Positions 34,389 to 46,642 of a stretch of DNA of 64,000 bases are shown here, one piece after another. A program made the translations under genes and the position numbers. How positions within the stretch are numbered: the stretch's first letter is position 1; the number at the start of each line of letters is the position of its first letter. The notes beneath the pieces were generated by a model that had not been told where the DNA came from, did not search any database, and saw only the letters and a program-made list of their open reading frames with translations. Source of the stretch: Solea solea (lineage: Eukaryota > Chordata > Actinopteri > Pleuronectiformes > Soleidae); the NCBI RefSeq assembly GCF_958295425.1, contig NC_081144.1, forward strand, positions 4,141,739 through 4,205,738, written 5' to 3'.

Positions 34389-37195
34389 AGTGAAGCGTGG
34401 AGGAGTAAGATGCAAGTGTCAATACGCCTGCGAGTTTAAACAGGCAAGTACGTTAACATCACTGCAGTCAGTGTGTGGTGTTGGAGTGACACAATTAGAG
34501 AGTGTGTTTAACATTTTCAATGTCGAGGTGGAATCAACACCATTCCAGAAATGTATTTAACAGTAAGTTGCATTAAAACAGTTGAGTTGAACACAATATC
34601 AGAGTCCATTTAACTCTATCCACACGGAATTACACGCAAATATTTTTTTTTTCATTGTCATTTTGAAAAAAAAAGAATCCGTAAGTGGAAGAGAATTATT
34701 ATTAATTAATTATTTGGCCTTCTCTGGATTAACAACTTACATTTCTATAAGCACAAACCTAACAACTCAGAACAGACCAGCTGAAACTGGCAAATCCACC
34801 CATAATTTGTCTACAGAGTGTTCCTCATTATATATCTTTGCTGAACCTAACCTAATGGGTAAAGGACCGATAACTCGACCACACAGTCCTCCCCAAGCTC
34901 GACTCTAGGTATCAGCAGAGGAAGGTGCCAGACAGTCAAAGTCGTATTATTATCTGACATCTATAAATGACACTGACACATGCCTCTATTACATAAGAAG
35001 CACTATAACCCCTGTTTTTGATGAAATGAGTGATTATATCCTGGTATAAATGTTCACTTTCATCCTTTTTTAATTGTCTCTTTTTTATTTGATGTGAAAA
35101 ACTTTGTCTCCTTATTTATTTATTTTTTAACTCCACTTATAAGTCTGAGAGTGCTTTTCTTGACCAATGAGCACTTTCTGAAACTTTTTTGTGAAGTTTC
35201 AAACATAAACTACAGTCATCGCAGAGTTGGAACAGAAAGCTTCTTATCTTAGCACCATAATTAATTCCAAATAACAGGCGATAACTGGATGCACGTGTCC
35301 CTAAAAATGTTTATATGTTCTCATTTTCTTACCCTCCATTTTATTAGCAGATAAGTGCTATGGCTTTTCACTGATTATCTGACAGGGGAAAGACTTTAAT
35401 GATCCAAACAGACAAATTAGGCTGCTGTGCACATTCCTCTCTGTCTGCCTCCACACTCTGTTTACAATTTATACATGACCAATTTAAGACTATAAATCTC
35501 CTGCCAAGTGCCACACGCTAATGATGAGTAGGTTCAAGGCACTGCAAGAACTTTCTAGCAATGTGGAGGTCACGTGTGCACTTTTTTAAAATAATTATTC
35601 CAGTACTTTGCAGAGTATTTAATGTTGAAAATGTATCCTAATATTAGACCTTTGGGCTATTTCCTTTTTTAACAAATCTTGTAGGAGTGAGATCTTGCAG
35701 ATGAAGTGGTAGATCATTAATAATTTATGTGTGGGCCTTTTTATAGAGTACAGCCCATGAGATTCATAATTCCGTTCACATTAGGCCTCAGAAATAATCT
35801 TAAGTTTTAATAAATAGGTGTTAAAACTTTAACTGATATTAATAGCACCAATTAAATGGCACATTGTTAAGTTATGCGTCATTTCTGTACGTTTGGAGTG
35901 GGAAAGCCACTCTGCAGAACCTCCCCCAGGCTCCGTGTGTCTTTCACTCTCCTTATTCTCACACTTTTTTCACTTTGTCACTGTCTTCCTTTATAAATAA
36001 GATTAGGACACAATGAATTGACACTCCATTGCGGCAGTTGTGCTTAAACATTAACATCTGTGCAAAAGGTTCAGTCTCCGATAAATGCACGCGCCGGAGC
36101 AGTTCACTCCACCTCATCATTCCATAATCAATTCACTGAACATTACTATGACAAGATGAGAACTTCTGACCATCCGTGGTTGTGATTGATGAATCATTTG
36201 TCTTGTCTCCCACATCATCGTTTCCTCCTGTGTGCCAGGTCAAATGGTGTGTGTTAGTCATTCATTTCAGTTTATGAAGCGGAACCTGTGCTGGACGCCA
36301 CATGCCATTAAATGCATTAGCATGCACTTTTCTTTTTTTTTTTCGAACGTATGCATGTTGAACAGCTTTAACCAACGCTTTATTTCACATGTGAACGAAA
36401 GTATCTGCACGCGTGTTACAGTACTGCTGCTTCTCCCCACTGGCTCAGCAACTTTCCTCATCACATACAGCACCTCTCTCACAGTTTTTAGTTTGTTCTG
36501 ATGCAGCGATGGTGTGAGGAAGAAAAGGAAAACGCGTTTCCTTTGTTCTGCAGTCCTGAACTCAGGATTCTCATTTTCGTGCTGGAGCAAAACAAGAGAA
36601 GCAGTTGACTTCAATCAAAATAGCTCTGCGTGTTCTAATTTGTGCAGGGATTTAACCTGCTGCTTGGCTAGTGTGACGCTATAGAGCGTCAGAAAGGAAA
36701 CAGACGGAGAAACGGCAGAATGGTTGCTACTTTTTGCTCCAGTGGTTTCCAATGACACTGATTCCCATACCTCCAGAGAGCCACAGCTGTACTGCGTTCT
36801 CCCCCTTCATCCCAACTCCCTTACAAACATGTCCAGAGGATGAATGATCTACACATTTCCCATGAGAACCACTGACCGGTACATGCATCGGTGACTCCCA
36901 GTCCTCACAGACACGCCGAGGATACAGGAAAGGGGTGGATGGATAGAGAGAAAGAAGCGATCAAAGCTGGCGATGAGGAGAGAGAAAGTCAAAGACAGTG
37001 TTCAAAAAAAAGAGTCAAAGATGCGAGTGTGGCAGCAGATGGAGGTGGGCAGGTGAAGGTAGTAGGAGGGGATGATAGAGGTGATGAGTTAGTGTATTAA
37101 ATGTAGGCAGGGGAGTGAAGTGTGACGTTAAAAAAAAGATTAGGGAATCCCCCATGAAAGAAATGGAGAGCAGATGGAGAATGAGGCTCAGGGAG

Positions 37196-37198
<3 letters not shown>
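34389..37198. other. No recognisable gene; unique AT-rich sequence
   Basis: Mostly repeat-free. Blocks 35340-35560 and 35690-35880 have conserved-element-like texture (AT-rich, many TAAT/ATTA words, few stutters). The frame at 36267-36614 (-) contains an acceptor-like CTTGTTTTGCTCCAG followed by HENENPEFRTAEQRKRV, but I see no convincing donor or domain. Confidence 0.4.

Positions 37199-37230
<32 letters not shown>
37199..37230 (+). repeat. (GT)n microsatellite, 16 units
   Basis: Perfect GT array. Confidence 0.97.
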
Positions 37231-37233
<3 letters not shown>

Positions 37234-37794
37234 GGGCGTTATAGGCTTTGCCACCAAATAGCACACAGGGAGGCAATCAGCACTGTGCCTGTGGTTTCAA
37301 CCCTGTAGTTCACCGCTGCTCTCCCGGGGGATAGGTGTCACTCGTGTGGAGAAAGAGAGCAGCCACTTTAATGAATGGAGCTCTTTATCTGAGCCTGAAC
37401 AGCAAGTTATTACCTACTGAGTAGACACTACAAAACAGGTTCTATTTTCACAGCAGTGATCCCCAGGGTGTGTGTGTGTTGGGAGGGGGGAGCAAAATGG
37501 CGAGATGGGGGATGGAGAGATGAAGGAAGTTCTTATTTGGTGCCTTATTTTGTAACAGGGTATGACATCTCCGGCCTCCATGCCATAACAAAGCCCCGGA
37601 GCGTGGTCGAGCATCACTGACGAGTGGAGCATTAGCGTAGAAGGCTGCAGCAAAACCACACAATAATAACACCCACTGGGAAGGCCTGGAACTGTGTGGA
37701 AGCTCGGTTATGTCTTTCCGCATTTCAGTGAGAGCTTTTTGAATGTTTTAAAAGAGACTCATATAGCACTACTTCTCTTTTCTTACATTATTAT

Positions 37795-37812
37795 TATTAT
37801 TTTTTTTTTTTT
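37795..37812 (+). repeat. Poly-T tract
   Basis: ATTATT units running into a run of T. Confidence 0.85.
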
Positions 37813-38518
37813 AAGGTCAAGTTAAAGTTGCAGTGTGTAAATTTGCATCAGACTTGAATTATGGAGCGTTTGTGTGTGTATACGGTGGCAGCACAGGGAC
37901 AAAAACCATTTAACCCATCAAACAACTGAGTAGAATTCACTTGTCAAACTCTCCGTGGGCACTTATTTGTGTTTTGTGTTATTCTTCTCCATCTCACAAA
38001 ACAGAGAGAGCCGTGCGGTGCTAATGAGTTTAATCCACATTATGTAAACTAATTTGACAACAGTTTGACTGTTTTTTAAAGCTGAATAGATTATTTTGCC
38101 AATAATCTTTCTTACACATTTCAGCTTGGAAAGAGGTGAAGTGTATTCATTAGTAAAGTAAAGTAAAACATACTGTATGTAGCACATTTTCTCCAAAAAG
38201 CCTGTGGGAATCAATCTCCTCCAGCCCCAAAAGTGGGAGAAAGGATTTTGAAGAACCCTTGAAAATTAACAATGAACATTATCACTCTGTAGTAAACTGA
38301 GTGGGCTTCTGCCCACTGTATACTCAAATCCAGCCCCTTGTGACTGTGCTCGGTGATGATTATCAACATCAATATTAATGTCAACTAAAACAAAAAAAAA
38401 AGGAAGGACATAAAACATATAAGCAGAATTTCCAATTACACTGAAGCATTTCGTGGTGTGTGTACATGTAATTGCTCCAAAAGCCCTTTTCCACCTGTCT
38501 GCAGGCAGCAGAGAGCTG

Positions 38519-38554
38519 AAGGAGGAGGAGGAGGATGGAGGATGGAGGATGGAG
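38519..38554 (+). repeat. (GGA)n/GGATGGA purine repeat
   Basis: GGA units followed by three GGATGGA-type units. Confidence 0.9.
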
Positions 38555-38779
38555 CCAGTCTAAACCCTCTATTCTCCAGCTCCGCAGGCTCTGAGAGCAA
38601 CCTGGTTCCACTGACACAGCCTGATCGCTTTAATTGGTCTCCTCTGGCTAGGAGAGGAGCACAGGAACACTTATGGCACTAATGGAGTGAGCTGCAGCAA
38701 GATTGATAGCACATATGTGCGCTCAGGCAGACGCACGTCAGTATGTGCATTTGTCTGTTTGAGCAAAGCTATGCACAAA

Positions 38780-38799
38780 CAACACACACACACACACAC
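38780..38799 (+). repeat. (AC)n microsatellite
   Basis: About ten AC units. Confidence 0.93.
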
Positions 38800-39107
38800 T
38801 TTTGATATATGCACCGTTACATACAGTACATGTACAAAGTAAGCACATAATCCACCTGGGAACTCCTCCAAACTCTTTCACACTTCTGTATGCGCCGAGA
38901 CATAAATCCACACGCCTGAAGACCAGCAAGTGAGTGATTTCTACCTGTTTGAAGGTAGCGTTAAGGGACTCTTTCCCTCATCCAAGCACGAGTTAAAGGA
39001 AAAGAATCACTACCACAGATCTCGAGACTGGGAACACACTGCCACTTTTCCCTAGTTTTGTGTGAGTCACATCTGGTGGTCTGTAAAAAATATATCAAAA
39101 GATTTGG

Positions 39108-39156
39108 CAAGAAAGAAAGAGAGAGGGAAATAAAGAAAAGAAAGAAAGAAAGAAAA
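39108..39156 (+). repeat. (GAAA)n purine-rich repeat, interrupted
   Basis: GAAA units with GAGAGAGGG and TAAA interruptions. An all-purine strand apart from one T. Confidence 0.9.
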
Positions 39157-40384
39157 TGTTGATGGAATAAAATTCATATAGTTAAAAGTTAAAAAGAAAA
39201 AAGGGTCTGTTTTCCTCTGTTAATTCTCTCGGGAATGTTTAAAGATGTTATTACTCTTATGAACAGATGCTGTTTGTACTGAGTAGACGATCTCCAGAGT
39301 ATTGCAAGATGAGAAAGAAAGACAGAAGAATGTAGCCCGACAGCGAAACCACTGGTTTAACTAACGAGCATCCTACAGACGGAGACAAAGACCACTCCGA
39401 TCTTGCATCGCTTCCTGGGGATTACAGGGTTGAGGGTGAGGGAAATGCTTAAAGTGAAATCAACATACCACACACACTGCAACTCCCCATTGCCTCAAAA
39501 AAAAAAAGAAAAACAGAAATAAATACATGAAAGGTAAGCAAAAAAAGAAGAAAAAAGGCTGAGGGTAAACGGGAGGCAAAGTCAACGTGCAAATGATGTA
39601 GTTAAAAGAGCCAAAACGCAGCCATACCGTGGGAGTGCGATCCTCTTTAGCATTTAAGCTGCACGCATTTACCGAGTAAATGAGAGTTCACGTCTCCTGT
39701 ACGTACGAAGCACCGACACAGACACAATCAATCAACAGAATTCAACACATCTCTGCACCGGCTGTCATTCAAAGTGCCTCCCTCTGCCGTCATCTTAAGC
39801 ATCAACCATGCAAATGCGGCACCAGGTTATTATACAGGTTATGGATCTACGTCTAATGAGCATTTCTTTATGTAGTGCCTATACCTACAGACCCTCTGTG
39901 GGGGGAGTTAAGCTGTGTACAGCTTTTCTTTTGCCAATACGACACAGAGTTCCAATCTGGTTTCTCAATGGTCTAAGCAGTGTTTACTTTTCAAAGACTT
40001 CCACATGAATTATTGATGGCTGCGAGCGGAGTTGTGCTTGGAATTAGCCTAGAATAATCCATCTGTGCCTATACTTCACTTCTTAGGTGCCATGCCTCTC
40101 TCCGGGGTAAACAGACTGATTGGAAACTTGTGTAGATTTAAAGAGTAATTTGTTATCCTGAAATTTTGCTGAGTGTAAAGTGGATATTTTAAAGTGGCAA
40201 GAAGGACTGTGCGGCTTTCAGAGTTCAGGCGCTGCGAGCATGGCGGTGAAGTCTAGTTTAGTTTTCTCACGGAAAGCCAAGACATGCATGCATGATGCAA
40301 AAGAATAAATTAGAAGTGCTTTAATTGATTTGTAATTCAAACTTATTTAGTCTACTGGTCACGTTTATTTTGATACTCTCCCGG

Positions 40385-40690
40385 ATAATTCATCTTCTAC
40401 CGCCTTTATCCTCAGCTGACATAGGGAGCGATAAGCAGGGTGCAAGTCCATCACAGGGCCACACAGAGACAAACAACCATCCACTCTCACGGTCAATTAA
40501 GAGTGTCCAATTTGCCTCATCCCCAAATCAGCATGTCTTTGGACTGTGGGAGGAAACCGGAAAAAAGAAACCCACGCACACACGGGGAGAACATGCAGAC
40601 TCCATGCAGAAAGGCCCTTGTTCTGACCGGGTCGAGAACCCGGGTCTTCTTGCTGCAAAGGCAAGAGCGCTAACCACTACTAATCCATAA
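40385..40690 (-). mobile_element. tRNA-head SINE / LINE-tail fish repeat, near full length
   Basis: On the minus strand it begins near 40690 with a tRNA-like head: TAGTGGTTAGCGCTCTTGCC, then AGAAGACCCGGGTTCTCGAC (box B-like). It continues with GCATGTTCTCCCCGTGTGTG, GGTTTCCTCCCACAGTCCAA, AGACATGCTGATTTGGGGAT, GGCCCTGTGATGGACTTGCA and GCTGAGGATAAAGGCGGTAG. This is one of the most common interspersed repeats of percomorph fish. Sister copies end in (ATGG)n-type tails, which suggests retrotransposition by a LINE of similar tail. The exact database name is not certain. The 121-codon frame across it is a passenger frame, not a gene. Confidence 0.85.
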
Positions 40691-43036
40691 TCCCATCAGG
40701 TCTTTATGGCTCCAAGAAAGGAGAGCAACATTCCCAAATGAACCTGATTGCTCTCCTAATTATGCTCTCCCCTCACCCATGTCCCATTTGCAAGTAATTA
40801 TAATGCAATTTAATAAATTACTCAATTACCGAGATATTCCCCCTCTCTTACTCCTACAGTGGTCTTCACTTGAGAACACCTGGCAACTCTGTGACACGCC
40901 TTGGGACTTCTGGGATGTGTGGAGAAGAGGATGTGAGGACTGAATACCTGATTGCAGCAAACACACATTAAATATGATCCTATCTCTAAGTCTTATTATT
41001 GGTAAACCAGCCATATTTACAAAATGGATTGCTCTCAACGTGAATGTGTATTGGCTTGCACTGTAAAATACACACTTGGCAGTTTCCACTGTGACTGTGT
41101 GAATGGTAAGAATTAGGAGCTGAGATAAGATGAAGGAAGACACAGCGTCTGTGTCTGAGTGATGCCACATTGGCCCGATCCTGATTCATATTCCTGGGGA
41201 AAGGTAAAGTTTGGTCATCAACACTTGGATTAACTCCCGAGACAGAACGTCGGAACCAGCCTGAGCAAAGAATGAAGACACATTTCGTCGGCAGTCTGTC
41301 GCACACATCTGCTTATGCTTTCGTTCCTGATTTAATTTTTTCTTAACCATTTCAACCTACTTGAAATACTTTTTTGGGGCGCAGAATACCCATCTGCCCT
41401 GACGGTGGTGACATGCTTTTGAGCAGCTGATGAGGTTTGAGAGTGCAGCACTGTGGAGTGGAAAAGTCTGCATAATTAGTGTTACTGTGGATTCGGAAGA
41501 TGTGTTTATCTCATTATGGGCATTTGAATGAATATTCACACGTCTTTGCTCAGACTTTTTACAGCCATTTAAAAAAAAAAAAAATAATAAATAAATAAAT
41601 AAAAGAAAGAGGAAAAACTATTTCAAAAGATAACGTGAAGTATGATGTTTGATGTGTCGCTGATTAGTTTGGCTCTGCTTTTAACACCAATGGCAAAAGT
41701 ATTGGGTCTGTATTGTGCACGAGTGAATGGGAATGAGACTCGCCATGATTCCCTCAGGTGTGTACTGAGCAGAGATTGATGTACTTCCACTCCCGGTTTG
41801 TCCCTCCCCATCTGTATCCATCTGTTTCACCCTGCTGAGCTAATCCAATCTGGCCAAATCCCTCTGCTAAGCAGGCCTACATAGGAGTGATCCTACTGAG
41901 AGCAATATGCCGCCCGCTTCGCTGGCAATGCCAGCCCTATAGGACTTCAAGCCCAACTGTGGTGTTTTGTCAGGAAACACACGAAGATATATCAATCATC
42001 TAAGTGACTTAGAGCAGATAGTCGTATGATAAAATCATGTTGTTGAATCATGGGAAAAGAGATATTTGACACCACACAGCAACACACGCAACTCTGGGGA
42101 GGCAGGCGCTAATCTTCCAGATACCTGCCACACGCCATCAGGTACAAAGCTGATTCGCCTTTTAAATGGAGCTGCTTTGCCACAGAGAGAACAGTTATGA
42201 TAAGCTGCCGTCTATTACACTATGGCCCCCGATGGAAGGCCTGAAAACTCCATCCTCCAATGTGATCAGTGTTGCACCTGACTCAGCAGAACACACAATA
42301 TTAAATTAAGTCCATCCATCAAGAGAACAGTCCGCCCTTGTATCTAATTGGCAGGTGAGGCTTAAGAACCAGATTCTGTAAGAGAGAGTGGTCATCGGTT
42401 CACTCTGTTATACTTTTATCTTCTCTCTGTCTTTGCCGGAGAATTGTTTCAAAGCGCGGTCGGCCTTAATGAGTCTAAGATGTGGGTCTGCCGAGGCTGT
42501 CTTTGTGTGGTTTGGTCTTTATCTCTGGCTAACGCTCAATTGGATCTGTTGCAGGGTTTTGCCTGGGAAACAAAACACATTATCAGCCTCCTGTGTTAGC
42601 GTGCAGCCTTTCAAAAGTAGTTATTAAAAAAAAAAAAAGCAACTACTTTCTGTTTCATGTGCAGGAGACAATGCTCACAACCCTTGACTTTTCCAACAAT
42701 CCTGTCACAGAGCTTTCTGATACGGAGTCTGCACTGAAAGCTGCAGTGTCTTCTGTTGGCATTTAAATCCCATATATGCTGAAACTTATTAGTTGGCCTG
42801 AGGGATGCAATATAGACAAGATCACAATGACCCCTCTCTCCTACAAAGGAGACACAGCTGAATTAAAAAAAGGGGGGAGGGGGGGGAGACAAAAATCAAA
42901 GGTCAAACTAATCATGCTTCTCTTTGCAGGGATTCTGAGTAGCATGAACGAGACTTGTACATTTGCACATACTCATTCAGTCATTACTACTACACAGGAA
43001 GCCTCTTACTTGAGGACACACTGGCTTTTCAGTGAT

Positions 43037-43067
43037 TCGGATGGATGAATGGATGAATGGATGGATG
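43037..43067 (+). repeat. (GGATGAAT)n/(GGAT)n repeat
   Basis: GGATGAAT units with one GGATGGAT unit. This may be the leftover tail of a retroposon, but no body is recognisable on either side. Confidence 0.85.
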
Positions 43068-43305
43068 TACTGTGATGCCTAATCATCATGAGGAGAGGAC
43101 TTGAGATAAGAACATTCAGAAATAAACAAGGTTTGCACCAGCTTACTTTAGAACTAAATCCAAACCATACATGGACCAGGCTGCTGTTGGAACACATACC
43201 AATTATGTAATATGTAATTATTCCATTAATCAACAAAATAAATCACATCAATAATCAAATGGGTTGCTATGCATCCACTGCCTGTCTAGATATTAACACA
43301 CAAAA

Positions 43306-43413
43306 AGTCCATCCATCCATCTGCTACCACAGGAGGGTCGCGGGGGGAGCTGTGCCAATCTCTGCTGACATCGGGGTGATAGGCGGGGTCACACCCTGGA
43401 CAGTTCACGGCAC
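43306..43413 (-). mobile_element. 3' part of the 40385-type repeat, with (ATGG)n tail
   Basis: On the plus strand CCATCCATCCATCTGCTACC is followed by GGGTCGCGGGGGGAGCTGTG, CTCTGCTGACATCGGGGTGA and GGCGGGGTCACACCCTGGAC. Read on the minus strand, this is the repeat body ending in an ATGG-type tail. The head is missing (5' truncation), as expected for target-primed reverse transcription. Confidence 0.8.
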
Positions 43414-43419
43414 CACATT

Positions 43420-44900
43420 CCCCCACAATGACCCTTTTCTCGTACACACTTGGAAGAAAAGGGTGAGATGATGGATATTCATGTCAATATTGAGAACATA
43501 TGTCTCTTTATGTAGCAACACTGAATGAATGAATACAATCTCTTCTGAAACTGACACACAGTAAAGTGTTGCCAGGTCGTAAAACATGTGATTCAAATAA
43601 ACAAAGAACCACACAAATTATATTCATATTCAAATGACTTGCCAAGTAATTTATTATTTGATTTAAAAATAACGATAATCATCACGTGTATGTTGTATTA
43701 CAAAGCAATTATTTTAAACTATAAAAAAACATGTCATTAAGCAAAGTACATAAGAGTTGAAGTTGTGGAAATGACACAAATAATATTTCACTCATCCATT
43801 GGGAACAAATGGTGATGGATGAGTAAATACTGCTCATCTAATCCAATAAAGTTTGATAATTAAAAGATGTTACAGAAGAATGCACTGAGATAAAATTTGG
43901 TTTTTCCTTCACTTTAAAACTGGGATTAATCTCACGGTCAACTTGTTGAAGCTACTCTGGTGCACCAACTATAATGTGAACACAGAAAATATCCACTTTC
44001 TATTGAGGTATCGTATGTGAGTGAAGAGTTGTTACTTAAGAAAGCAAAAAATATGGTTTCAATAAGATTTTGCCAGATAAGATCTCTCACACGTGATCAT
44101 TTACAACCCAGCTAGAAGTCAATTTAATGTCTATTAATGACTCTCTCGGAACGATACTGCAAAATAATCGCACTCTGATGTAACCGTAGCATCACAGAGG
44201 CTTTTTAGAGATGGATTTATGAGGCTGGTAAACACTAAAATAGATCACACGAGGATTACAGTATTGTTATTATCATTTGATAGTTGTGATAATTTGTCTC
44301 TGAAAATTTCTTAATTCTGTGCGGATCAGTGAGTTGCTCTTTTACATATTAAAATGTGTATTTGGATTTATTTGGTGTAAATTCAGAGTGTTTTCCAATC
44401 GGATTAAGCCTTTAAATTGTCCTCAAGACCATGAAGATGTGACCTTTAGCCTCACTGCATGACTGTCGGTGTGACGAGTATAGAACTCCAACCACTTCAT
44501 CAACATCATTTCCTGAATCCTCAGTGGTTATTTTATGTAAAACAAGAAGAACTCTGTACAACTAACTTATCTTCCTTGTAACTTTGCTCCTCAGATGTGA
44601 AAAAAAAACTACACTTTCAAATAGTTCCCGATAGTACTTAAGGAAGCTTTGCAGACCAAACGGAAATGTGGGAGAACGGGGAGCATCAGTCACACTGGTA
44701 GAAATGTTCAAAAGTCTGTGTCTTAAGTCTCCTCAACTGGAGCTAAACGGGGTATTTCACAAGACGGGGAGAAAGTGCTGGTGTGAGGACAGAATACGGT
44801 TCCAATTTAGCAGTTGGAAGGAAGATGTTGAAGAAAATGTAATGAGCAAAGGATCTGGAAGTTTAGAAATTATACAAAACTAAAATAAACGAGGGCTGGA
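43420..44900. other. No recognisable gene
   Basis: AT-rich unique-looking sequence without clear tandem repeats or transposon ends. Confidence 0.45.
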
Positions 44901-44913
44901 GAAAGAGTCAGAC

Positions 44914-44939
44914 GGAAGAAGAAGAAGAAGAAGAAGAAG
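44914..44939 (+). repeat. (GAA)n trinucleotide repeat
   Basis: About eight GAA units. The pure purine strand can form triplex DNA. Confidence 0.95.
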
Positions 44940-46286
44940 TTGACAAGAGTAGTTTCCGTGTGTGGATGTAAGTTGACGGGTAAATTAGCCTGTGTGGCTA
45001 ATGGGGTAAAAAGAGGCCAAGTCCTTGTTGGCACCCTGTCACCCAGGCAAACAGGCAGCCCGTTGACCCAACTATCGCCTCTGTCAGTCTGACAGCATCT
45101 AAACACACAAACAAATACCCTTAAATGTGACACGGACACACTAACTGACACGTTGACAACACGCACTGCGGCACAAGAACACATTTGTGTGCCACGTGAC
45201 GGCACCGAGAGGAGAACTTAATTCGAGGAGGAATCTTGAAATGTTCAAAAAGGTTCTGAGATGCTGGCCTTTTGATTGATCTTCTGTCACGCTTTTTGGC
45301 AGAAGTGAAATGCACTGACAGAATCGTGGATCAGAGCATGCATCTCGAATAGCATATGATGAGTTGTTTACAACCTGCTCATCAAGGCGAGGGTGGGGGG
45401 TAAATCTCACATCTCTTTTTTCCTCCACCTTTCCACGGGAATAAATAGCCCCGCTAGCTTTCTCTCTGAGCCGCTCTGTCATTCAGATTTGTTCCAATCA
45501 CTTACGCCACTGATGTCACGCTGCAATCATAAATCCACAGCTTTGCAAAGAGGGAGGAGCGAAATATTACTCCGCCGTATGTTTACATAACGCACGCGTG
45601 TACATGCATCCCAGAAAAATCCCAGTTCATGATTGCCACATATCAGCGTGCCCGTCTTCTCGTAGCTGGTGTGAATATCTCATCTCATCATTAAACACTG
45701 ACAGGCTCCACAGATAACACCACTGATCCCCGTCAGAGGAATGCAAGGCCTGACTTCATTAGCCCTGTTAGTGCTAAGCTGCTCTAGCCTCACCCACGTC
45801 TGGCTTCACCTGTGCAGCGATAAAAGGTAAAAAAGAGGGGTGAAACAAAAGGAAAAGGCTGGGGCAGACGCGTTTAATGAGCAAAGTCAAGGTGCCAAAG
45901 TCAGGTTACAAAGGATGAGGAAGTAAGAAAGGCGAGGGGAGTGAGGAGTCACGGAGCGTGTGAACCTTGAGTTTGACTTAAAGCTCAAAGTGGTGTTTGA
46001 ACTGTGAGGGGATTTACCCACGGACAAGGGAAGAAAGGAAAACAATCAATGAACTTGTGTTGCAATTAATCAATTATCACGCTCACACACTGACAGGCAA
46101 ACGTTCAAGATTCCAGCCCGAGGCTCCACTGCACTGAAGAATTAGTGCACGTTCCACATGCGTCCACACTCATGTAAGCTTCCACATATTATGCATCTAA
46201 GCACCTAAAGTTATGCACACACATGTTTGGTCTCGGCGTATTTCTCCAGTCAGTACCTTCATTTGGTTTCCCTTTTCTACCAGAAA
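44940..46286. other. No recognisable gene
   Basis: Unique-looking sequence. The frame at 45141-45482 (-) is 113 codons long but I see no domain or splice context. Confidence 0.4.
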
Positions 46287-46327
46287 CCCCCCCCCTCCCC
46301 CCCCCCCACACACACACACACCCCCCG
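46287..46327 (+). repeat. Poly-C / (CA)n compound repeat
   Basis: Two C runs split by a T, followed by about eight CA units and another short C run. Confidence 0.95.
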
Positions 46328-46562
46328 CTCTCTCTCCATCTTCTACTCCTGCCAGCAGTGTTTTTTTGGCCGGCTTAAATACGCCCACAAGCCCCAGAGG
46401 GACAGCCCATGACGGATGGCACTGCGTGCGACTCCAATTCGATTCAGCCCATTTGATAAATTTATTGCTGGCATTTTGAAAATGAAATTAGAGGGATGTC
46501 TCCAAGAGACTGTTTTTCCAGTGCAGGTGCCATAAATACACTTCATTTGGCAGAAGACGGGA

Positions 46563-46578
46563 GGGGGGGGGGGGGGGG
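46563..46578 (+). repeat. Poly-G tract
   Basis: An uninterrupted run of G, 46 bp before a second such tract. Confidence 0.95.
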
Positions 46579-46624
46579 CAGTGTGAGAGGGAGGAAAGGT
46601 GTTGGATAAAGGATGGCATGGTGT

Positions 46625-46642
46625 GGGGGGGGGGGGGGGGGG
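46625..46642 (+). repeat. Poly-G tract
   Basis: A run of 18 G. With the 46563 tract it makes a local cluster of G homopolymers. Confidence 0.95.

Noticed and set aside
36267..36614. Minus-strand exon after CTTGTTTTGCTCCAG
   Set aside because: The acceptor is good but the frame loses protein character downstream and has no convincing donor or stop context.
40325..40690. 121-codon plus frame
   Set aside because: It lies almost entirely within the minus-strand SINE/LINE-tail repeat.
44870..45205. 111-codon minus frame
   Set aside because: It crosses the GAA repeat (poly-Phe) and has no domain.
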